From NCBI GenBank assembly GCA_910585075.1, contig CAJUED010000084.1, forward strand, positions 1 to 9,787: DNA of 9,787 nucleotides, in the 5' to 3' direction. Position numbers and translations under genes: made by a program. Shown piece after piece: positions 5,698-9,787 of this stretch (positions are counted from its first letter, which is position 1; every line of letters starts with the position of its first letter). Origin of the DNA: an uncultured Lachnospiraceae bacterium (GTDB lineage Bacteria; Bacillota; Clostridia; Lachnospirales; Lachnospiraceae). The notes beneath the pieces are model-generated. The model saw only the letters and a list, made by a program, of their open reading frames with translations, made no database searches and was not told where the DNA came from.

Positions 5698-5732
5698 ATC
5701 AGCGGTTGCCTTTAGCCGCTGATTTCTTTTTT
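5698..5732 (+). terminator. Rightward Rho-independent terminator just inside the IS left end
   Basis: ATCAGCGG (5698-5705) and CCGCTGAT (5716-5723) form an 8-bp GC-rich stem followed by TTCTTTTTT on the plus strand. It would stop the blaI-blaR1 transcript. It lies inside the inferred left repeat of the insertion sequence, so it may belong to the IS and shield it from outside transcription. Confidence 0.75.
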
Positions 5733-5779
5733 AAAATATCATCTACTGCTAAAAATGTATCTGTAAGAAACAATACCGT

Positions 5780-5839
5780 TGTCAAGAGAATCGTGGAATA
5801 ATGGGCAGGGCCCCGTTATGCCGCGAAAGTCTCTTGACA
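5780..5839. repeat. Long hairpin with TGTCAAGAGA arms
   Basis: TGTCAAGAGA (5780-5789) and TCTCTTGACA (5830-5839) are perfect arms. Inside them 5792-5805 pairs with 5812-5825 over 14 positions. Ten or so are Watson-Crick pairs, with two G-U pairs and one mismatch when read as plus-strand RNA. G-U tolerance suggests a structure kept at the RNA level, though a folded single-strand DNA or a small palindromic mobile repeat is also possible. Confidence 0.6.
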
Positions 5840-5858
5840 TAAGGTCCTCAAAACATCC

Positions 5859-5998
5859 CCGTCCTATGGAAAAGGGTATCCCCCTTTTCCCCGCTTCCGC
5901 ACGGACGGTCTGGGCAGCGCCCGGTTACCGGGTCAAGGGACTGCTCCCTTGCAGGTTCTCAGGGCAGCGCCCTGAGCCGCCGGAGGCATCCCGCCGGC
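5859..5998. repeat. GC-rich array of consecutive hairpins
   Basis: Five further hairpins follow the first. GGAAAAGGG/CCCTTTTCC (5868-5876, 5882-5890) sits inside a CCGTCC/GGACGG clamp (5859-5864, 5903-5908). GGGC-agc-GCCC (5912-5922) overlaps the alternative CCCGG/CCGGG (5920-5932). CAAGGGA/TCCCTTG (5934-5951) follows. CTCAGGGC/GCCCTGAG (5958-5976) and GCCGG/CCGGC (5979-5998) complete the row. GGGCAGCGCCC occurs twice in it. The density rules out chance and no ORF explains it. It may be a structured RNA, a protein-binding repeat, or a hairpin-rich transfer-type region. Confidence 0.6.
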
Positions 5999-6003
5999 CT
6001 GTC

Positions 6004-6150
6004 TCATACGCTTGTGAGCATGTCCTCTATATCGTCTATTGCGGATGTGAATTCTTCCCGTAATTCCTGTATCTGTGTCAGTACATCTTCCAGAAGATCA
6101 TGCAGTTCTTCATTTTTAATACTTTGATTATAGTTTAAATTCTTTTTCAT
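6004..6150 (-). CDS. 48-residue coiled-coil ORF downstream of the transposase
   Basis: A complete small ORF on the transposase strand. TAGGAGG overlaps the transposase stop, and the ATG at 6150 lies only 12 bases past that stop, so it is probably co-translated with the transposase. The product starts MKKNLNYNQSIKNEELHD. From about residue 13 it is a continuous acidic amphipathic helix (LLEDVLTQIQELREEF, then IDDIEDMLTSV) with Leu/Ile at heptad-like spacing. This suggests a short coiled coil that could pair with another protein, for example the transposase. No catalytic motif is present and I do not recognise a family. Typical IS256 elements encode only the transposase, so an accessory gene here is unusual. 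Confidence 0.6.
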   Translation of the reverse strand: MKKNLNYNQSIKNEELHDLLEDVLTQIQELREEFTSAIDDIEDMLTSV

Positions 6151-6162
6151 TCTCTGTTCCTC

Positions 6163-7422
6163 CTATAGATCCTCATATTTTAGAATACGTGCCTGCATCT
6201 TATCGTCCATAGACAGCTGGTTGCGTACCATAGCCCAGTTGGACACCGGGCGGCCTTTCCATTTTTTATACAGTTCTGTGATCCGCAGATACAGCGCTTT
6301 CCTGACCGCGTCCTCACTGGGAAAAGCACCCTTCTTTGTTACTTTACGGAAGCTGGAATTGACTGCCTCTATGCTGTTTGTCGTATACATTACTTTCCGT
6401 ACCGCACTCCCGTAGTTGAACAGCTGTTCCACATGCTGCCAGTTGCGTACCCACACGTCTATCGCTCCCGGATACTGGCTCCATGCCTGCTTGAACCGCT
6501 CAAACTCCGCCTCCGCCGCTTTCAGACTGGAAGCTCCGTACACTTTCTTCAACTGAGCCGTGAATGCTTTATAATCTTTGGAAGGTATGTACCGGATGGA
6601 ATTCCGGATCAGATGTACGATGCAACGCTGGACTACGACATCTTTAAAGATAGACTTTGCCCCTTCCTCAAGACCGGATACGCCGTCCATGCTGATAAAC
6701 AGTACATCCTCCACACCCCGTGCTTTGATCTCATCAAATATCTGCATCCAGTGATGTTTCCCTTCCGTATCTCCGATCCACAATCCCAGGATATCCTTGA
6801 TCCCATTTACATCATATCCAAGGATGACATAAACGGCCAGGTTCTTTGTCTCCATTTCCTTACGGACTGACACATACAGACAGTCTACAAACAGGAAGGT
6901 ATAAAACTTCTTGAGCGGACGGCTCTGCCACTCCTCAGCTGTCTCTATCACCCGGTCCGTGATCGCGGAGACCGTCTCGTGGGATATCTCAAACCCATAG
7001 ATGTCTTCCACCGTTTCGGCGATATCCCGCTGGCTCATCCCTCTTGCATACATGGCAAGGACTTTGTCCTCGATCCCGCTCACGTCTGTTGTGCGTTTGG
7101 GGACAGCCTGCGGTTCAAAGGACGCATCCCTGTCACGGGGAACCTCCACCGGAATATCACCATAAGTGGATTTCAGTGTTTTACTGCTGTATCCGTTACG
7201 GCGGTTTTCTGTGCTCTTAGGGCCGTGGTCGTTGGACTCATAGCCCAGGTGGGAATCCATCTCACCCTGAAGCATTGCCTCAAACATCGGGCCGAAGATA
7301 TCCTTGATCGCATCCTGCATATCTTCTACATTTTTACAATCGTACTGTTCCAGGATCGCTTTTGCGATCGCGACTGTCCTGGGGTCTCTTTTGGGTTTTC
7401 TTGCCATAAGTGCTGTACTCAT
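6163..7422 (-). CDS. IS256-family (mutator-type) DDE transposase
   Basis: A 419-residue, full-length transposase. The N-terminal part (about 30-170) has a helical DNA-binding region, including the family's MLQGEMDSHLGYE-like motif (49-62) and RRNGYSSKTLKSTYGDIPVEVPRDR (74-98). The RNase H-fold catalytic residues are visible: D180 in FLFVDCLYV, D246 in FISMDGVSGL, and E352 in TTNSIEAVNSSFRK. The CxxH pair C267/H270 (QRCIVHLIRNS) is typical of IS256. The ATG at 7422 has GAAAGGA 5-6 bases upstream; the in-frame Met6 is a weaker choice. No frameshift or stop interrupts it, so it is probably active. It lies inside imperfect inverted repeats and is followed immediately by a small coiled-coil ORF on the same strand. 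Confidence 0.95.
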   Translation of the reverse strand: MSTALMARKPKRDPRTVAIAKAILEQYDCKNVEDMQDAIKDIFGPMFEAMLQGEMDSHLGYESNDHGPKSTENRRNGYSSKTLKSTYGDIPVEVPRDRDASFEPQAVPKRTTDVSGIEDKVLAMYARGMSQRDIAETVEDIYGFEISHETVSAITDRVIETAEEWQSRPLKKFYTFLFVDCLYVSVRKEMETKNLAVYVILGYDVNGIKDILGLWIGDTEGKHHWMQIFDEIKARGVEDVLFISMDGVSGLEEGAKSIFKDVVVQRCIVHLIRNSIRYIPSKDYKAFTAQLKKVYGASSLKAAEAEFERFKQAWSQYPGAIDVWVRNWQHVEQLFNYGSAVRKVMYTTNSIEAVNSSFRKVTKKGAFPSEDAVRKALYLRITELYKKWKGRPVSNWAMVRNQLSMDDKMQARILKYEDL

Positions 7423-7472
7423 AATCCTTTCATTCCTTTCGTTTTAGAATACCGCACCTTACATAAAAAATA

Positions 7473-7510
7473 AAGTGCGTAAGTTTTTGTTACCGGTAAC
7501 TTACACACTT
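7473..7510. repeat. Inverted duplicate of the right IS end, ahead of the transposase
   Basis: AAGTGCGTAAGTT (7473-7485) and AACTTACACACTT (7498-7510) pair at 12 of 13 positions. Between and overlapping them lies a perfect palindrome GTTACCGGTAAC (7489-7500). The outer arm is part of the right terminal repeat. A transcript entering from outside would fold here just before the transposase start, a known way for insertion sequences to limit read-through expression. Alternatively it offers the transposase a second binding site. Confidence 0.55.
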
Positions 7511-7519
7511 CATTTTACA
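7498..7519 (-). repeat. Right terminal inverted repeat of the IS256-family element
   Basis: Partner of the left repeat at 5663-5684, with 18 of 22 positions matching and AACTTACACA identical to the complement of the left core. It lies about 75 bases upstream of the transposase start, as expected for the promoter end of an IS256-type element. Confidence 0.55.
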
Positions 7520-7524
7520 CTCTC

Positions 7525-7562
7525 ATACCGGGTAAATTGTCATCTTGACTTTTACCCGGTAT
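7525..7562. terminator. Strong symmetric hairpin between the IS and the right-hand operon
   Basis: ATACCGGGTAAA (7525-7536) and TTTACCCGGTAT (7551-7562) are perfect 12-bp arms with a 14-base loop. No T-run follows on either strand, so it is not a classic intrinsic terminator. It is nevertheless well placed to end or stabilise the leftward operon at 7639-9787. Before the IS arrived it may also have ended blaR1, since ACCGGG also occurs right after blaR1 at 5652-5657. Confidence 0.45.
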
Positions 7563-7638
7563 TCTATACCTTATCCAAATTATTGCTGTATGCAATAAGG
7601 GGATATTCTTTCAGTTTTCCCCACATTGCAGGAAATAT

Positions 7639-7761
7639 TTATTTTTCTATTAAATCACTATCCTCATCAGAATTTGCCTCATTCTCATCCAGTTCCATAT
7701 CTTCCTGACTTTCTGATTCACCTGCATAAGCTGTCTGTGGATTTATCCCTTTGAATTTCAT
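7639..7761 (-). CDS. 40-residue acidic ORF overlapping the end of the membrane protein gene
   Basis: The ORF starts ATG at 7761-7759, inside the upstream gene and in a different frame. GGGAG lies about 6 bases before the ATG, and it ends TAA at 7639. The product begins MKFKGINPQTAYAGESESQE and continues as a strongly acidic tail (many Glu, Asp and Asn) ending DSDLIEK. Codon choice past the upstream gene's stop still looks coding-like. There are two readings. It may be a true overlapping small gene, translationally coupled to its neighbour. Or a one-base frameshift may have cut the membrane protein, and this would be its original acidic C-terminus. No family is recognised. Confidence 0.45.
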   Translation of the reverse strand: MKFKGINPQTAYAGESESQEDMELDENEANSDEDSDLIEK

Positions 7762-8194
7762 CCACATCTCCCACTTCTATACGTTCTTCCTTATCCGTTA
7801 ACTGTTTTACCTCTTTTCTCCCATTAAAGTATAGGATAATCTGCTCATCGAGTTGTTCATCTCCTGACAGAATAACTTTCACACAATCCTCATGCCATGT
7901 AACCTCCCATATACTGCTGCGTATGCACCCACCGTCATCAAACAGCTCAAAGTCCGCTTTGGATATTTTGCTTTCACCCTCATAAAGAATCAATCTCCCT
8001 GAAGCAGAACCAAACGGAAAATCAGCTTCTCCGACAGCCTGCAAAACCAGTTCATAAGTTTCATCCGGTGAAACAGAAATATCTACCGTTGTTATTTTGT
8101 AATCTGATACATACACGATGCTTACCCAAAATACAACGATTATGATAAGAACAACAGACACAACGCCTAAGATAACCTTCATTATTTTTTTCAT
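7718..8194 (-). CDS. Membrane-anchored protein of unknown function
   Basis: A 158-residue protein. A short basic N-terminus (MKKIMK) leads into one strong hydrophobic helix (about 7-29, VILGVVSVVLIIIVVFW), with the rest predicted outside the cell. The outer part is beta-rich: ISVSPDETYELVLQAVGEADFPFG, then a strand pair around GRLILYEGESKISKADFEL, then a WEVTWHEDCVKVILSG strand. This resembles small surface-attached beta-sandwich proteins, but no enzyme motif is visible. I chose the ATG at 8194, with AAAGGA 9 bases upstream. A TTG at 8218 would add 8 residues but lacks a ribosome binding site. It lies 42 bases after the lipoprotein gene on the same strand, so the two are probably one operon. 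The last residues (RDKSTDSLCR) look atypical, hinting at a frameshift near the end. Confidence 0.6.
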   Translation of the reverse strand: MKKIMKVILGVVSVVLIIIVVFWVSIVYVSDYKITTVDISVSPDETYELVLQAVGEADFPFGSASGRLILYEGESKISKADFELFDDGGCIRSSIWEVTWHEDCVKVILSGDEQLDEQIILYFNGRKEVKQLTDKEERIEVGDVDEIQRDKSTDSLCR

Positions 8195-8236
8195 CGCTTC
8201 GTATCCTTTCTTTTTCAATACCAGACAATGTTATAA

Positions 8237-9481
8237 TCACTTTCTAACAATCCGATATTGATACTCCGGTATATTTGAAAGCCCATCATCCAAAATTTTG
8301 TTTCCCAAATACCTAAAACTCCCATCTTCTGCAAACTTCACTGTAAGCTCATGGGTTATCACTGCATCATCACATAAAATCATGCTGCACACCGCATCCA
8401 CAGTTAATGTGACCGTCCCATCTTTGTTTTCTCTGATGTCTGTAACCTCTGGAAAGGAAGTTCCAAAATAGGTAGGCGCATAATTAAAACATCCCAATCT
8501 TTCCCACATATAAGTTTGTTTCTCTTCGTCAAATACCGCATAGCTTTCTATCTCCTCCGCCGTTACTGGAAGATACTCCATGATCAGACGCTCAAACTCA
8601 TCCTTTGGTATCCCGTCCGGATAATTTTCTGAAGGAAACCGCCCCTGATATTTCATTGCATATAAATATTCGTACATCCCGTTATAATCCAGATTTTCCA
8701 CATGGTCTATGTCCCAATCAGAGCATAAAAGGTTATTTCCCTGATAGGCTAACCCAAGCACACATTTTTCTGACATTTCCTTGTTTTCTTCTGTGATAGG
8801 CTTAACTCTGACCATGCAGCTCCCATCCACGATTTCAGTCACTTCCGGGTACTCCGGTACGCATAATTCATAACAGAACCATCCCTTATCAGTAAATTTC
8901 CATTCCTTGATCCGGGTATATGAAATATATGTTATCACGGGCTTATCATCATCGCTCCATGCAGCTTTTGCTGATAAAATATACATATCCTTTCCGTCAT
9001 AAATATATTTATATCTCCCAACGCCTCCGTCCGAATGTATTTCATAGCAGACTGCTGAACCGCTTCTGCCCGCTATGGAAGCATTTAAAAAATCTTCCAG
9101 CTCTTTGTAGTTTTCCATATCAGAATATAGTGCTGTTACCGTAACCGAGCATCCGATACTTTTCAGTTTTTCTACCATCTGCTCTATGATTTCATCTGCA
9201 ATAATAACATTAGACGCATAGCCTTTATCTGCGTTTTTGTATAGTTCTGCTATAAGTTCCATCTTTTCTTTACAATCATCTTCTGCCTCTTTCCGTTCAC
9301 TGTCACTCACCGGAAGATCATAACCCTTTGCCATTCTGTCCGTTTCTGTACTTTCTTCTGTTATATCTTCTTTGGCGTCACTGTCAGATACAATTTCCGT
9401 TCTTTCCCTGCCGTTATTACAGGCACAAAATGAAACACAACATAGCAGCATAATGATCAGCAGAATATCTCTTTTCTTCAT
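8237..9481 (-). CDS. Probable lipoprotein of unknown function
   Basis: A 414-residue secreted protein. The N-terminus is KKRD followed by a hydrophobic stretch and a cysteine-rich signal end with Cys21 after Phe-Cys-Ala, an imperfect lipobox. Lipid attachment at Cys21 is therefore likely. A linker rich in Glu, Asp and Thr follows (about 25-65), as in many gram-positive lipoproteins. The mature part is mixed alpha/beta, with a helical segment (about 65-110) and later strands including YKYIYDGKDMYIL and DGTVTLTVDAVCSMIL. It resembles uncharacterised lipoproteins of Lachnospiraceae (possibly the DUF6070 group, from memory only). I chose the ATG at 9481, with GAGGTG 6-7 bases upstream. A GTG two codons earlier overlaps that site. 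A substrate-binding or cell-wall role is speculation. Confidence 0.7.
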   Translation of the reverse strand: MKKRDILLIIMLLCCVSFCACNNGRERTEIVSDSDAKEDITEESTETDRMAKGYDLPVSDSERKEAEDDCKEKMELIAELYKNADKGYASNVIIADEIIEQMVEKLKSIGCSVTVTALYSDMENYKELEDFLNASIAGRSGSAVCYEIHSDGGVGRYKYIYDGKDMYILSAKAAWSDDDKPVITYISYTRIKEWKFTDKGWFCYELCVPEYPEVTEIVDGSCMVRVKPITEENKEMSEKCVLGLAYQGNNLLCSDWDIDHVENLDYNGMYEYLYAMKYQGRFPSENYPDGIPKDEFERLIMEYLPVTAEEIESYAVFDEEKQTYMWERLGCFNYAPTYFGTSFPEVTDIRENKDGTVTLTVDAVCSMILCDDAVITHELTVKFAEDGSFRYLGNKILDDGLSNIPEYQYRIVRK

Positions 9482-9526
9482 AAACACACCTCAAATCTCC
9501 GCCTTACCATATGTCTGTCCGAAACA

Positions 9527-9787
9527 TCACCATTCTACCGCATTAAAATCTAAATCTTCTACCGGGATATATTCGTCACTTTTCTGGAAAACATTTATCA
9601 CGAAAGCTGTGACAATTCCATTATCCTTTTTTATCCTGCTACGTGGGATCGAACTGCTATCCGGCAATTCTGCTAAATTGAACCACATTTTAAATTCTTC
9701 TTCCGTAACCTCTTTTCCATTGACAATCGCTGTCTCCGGATTATATTCGTCAAAAACCCCTGTTATATATTCTCCATCATGGCATGA
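9527..9787 (-). CDS. Unidentified protein, C-terminal part (cut by window edge)
   Basis: The last 86 codons of a leftward gene, open from the right window edge to a TGA at 9529-9527. Visible residues include GEYITGVFDEYNPETAIVNG, a Glu-rich helix with KMWFNLAELPDSS, then SRIKKDNGIVTAFVINVFQ and a closing acidic stretch ending NAVEW. No motif or membrane segment is present in this part and the family is not recognised. It lies 45 bases upstream of the lipoprotein gene on the same strand, without a clear terminator between, so it is likely the first visible gene of the same operon. Confidence 0.6.
   Translation of the reverse strand, partial: SCHDGEYITGVFDEYNPETAIVNGKEVTEEEFKMWFNLAELPDSSSIPRSRIKKDNGIVTAFVINVFQKSDEYIPVEDLDFNAVEW

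Larger units (their letters stand above)
5647..6003. other. Non-coding stretch between blaR1 and the coiled-coil ORF
   Basis: This gap of about 355 bases contains the IS left repeat, the rightward terminator and the hairpin array listed separately. The only open frame across it on the plus strand (from 5779) is Pro/Arg-rich, lacks a ribosome binding site and follows the hairpins, so I do not call it a gene. Confidence 0.6.
5661..7520 (-). mobile_element. IS256-family insertion sequence with extra 3' cargo
   Basis: The element holds an intact IS256-type transposase (6163-7422). The ends carry imperfect inverted repeats: left 5663-5684 and right 7498-7519 match at 18 of 22 positions, sharing TGTGTAAGTT exactly. 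IS256 itself has a TGTGTAA motif in its ends, which supports the assignment. The exact outer bases and an exact target duplication are not clear. The span of about 1.86 kb exceeds the usual 1.2-1.5 kb of the family. The extra length lies between the transposase stop and the left end, and holds a 48-residue ORF, a hairpin array and a terminator. Alternatively the left end could be nearer the transposase, but I found no better match there. Confidence 0.6.

Noticed and set aside
5752..5769. Alternative left end of the IS (AAAATGTATCTGTAAGAAA-like)
   Set aside because: It matches the right end less well than 5663-5684, which shares a 10-base identical core.
5780..5998. CRISPR array
   Set aside because: The repeats are hairpins of different sequence without regular spacers, and no cas genes are present.
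5779..6063. Plus-strand ORF of 94 codons across the hairpin array
   Set aside because: It is Pro/Arg-rich, lacks a ribosome binding site and is explained by the GC-rich palindromes.
6433..7473. Long plus-strand ORFs opposite the transposase
   Set aside because: They are antisense shadows of an intact, motif-complete transposase gene.
8195..8218. TTG start adding 8 residues to the membrane protein
   Set aside because: The candidate AAAGGA site lies inside this extension and points to the ATG at 8194.

Overview
The window looks like accessory DNA from a gut Clostridia bacterium, most likely Lachnospiraceae (Clostridium cluster XIVa). This rests on the families present: a DUF5348-like protein, a Tn916-type sigma/HTH pair, BlaI/BlaR1, an IS256-family transposase and lipoproteins. 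Ribosome binding sites are strong AGGAGG types and base composition is mosaic. The recombinase/sigma block and the 5.78-6.0 kb hairpin array look GC-richer than the bla genes and the right-hand operon. The species cannot be named from the sequence alone.

Layout. (1) 1-2500 is a piece of an integrative or mobilizable element. On the minus strand it reads sigma-70-like factor, overlapping small HTH protein, short serine recombinase, DUF5348-like protein and a 5'-truncated-by-window small gene. A divergent XRE repressor sits on the plus strand at 2498. An XRE gene facing a sigma/HTH pair followed by a recombinase is the regulatory arrangement of Tn916/Tn1549-type elements, here with a resolvase-sized serine recombinase. 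A cluster of inverted TGTCGC motifs ahead of the recombinase (1212-1336) looks like its site of action. (2) 2881-5646 is a BlaI-BlaR1 beta-lactam sensing module with a consensus promoter and an operator over the start of transcription. The same operator motif recurs, reversed, in front of a divergent 49-residue ORF (3161-3310). That unit continues into a run of hairpins and ends at a strong leftward terminator (2881-2937). No beta-lactamase gene is in the window. (3) 5661-7520 is an IS256-family insertion in minus orientation. It carries imperfect terminal repeats, a DDE transposase, an unannotated 48-residue coiled-coil ORF just downstream of it, and a striking array of about six hairpins (5780-5998). 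(4) 7639-9787 is a minus-strand operon of cell-surface proteins of unknown function: the 3' end of one gene, a lipoprotein, a membrane-anchored protein, and an overlapping 40-residue acidic ORF.

How the parts work together. BlaR1 would sense beta-lactams at the membrane, and its zinc-protease domain would trigger inactivation of BlaI. This would derepress blaI-blaR1 and probably the divergent small unit. The left-hand XRE/sigma/HTH genes would control recombination or transfer of the element. The IS appears to have landed just behind blaR1.
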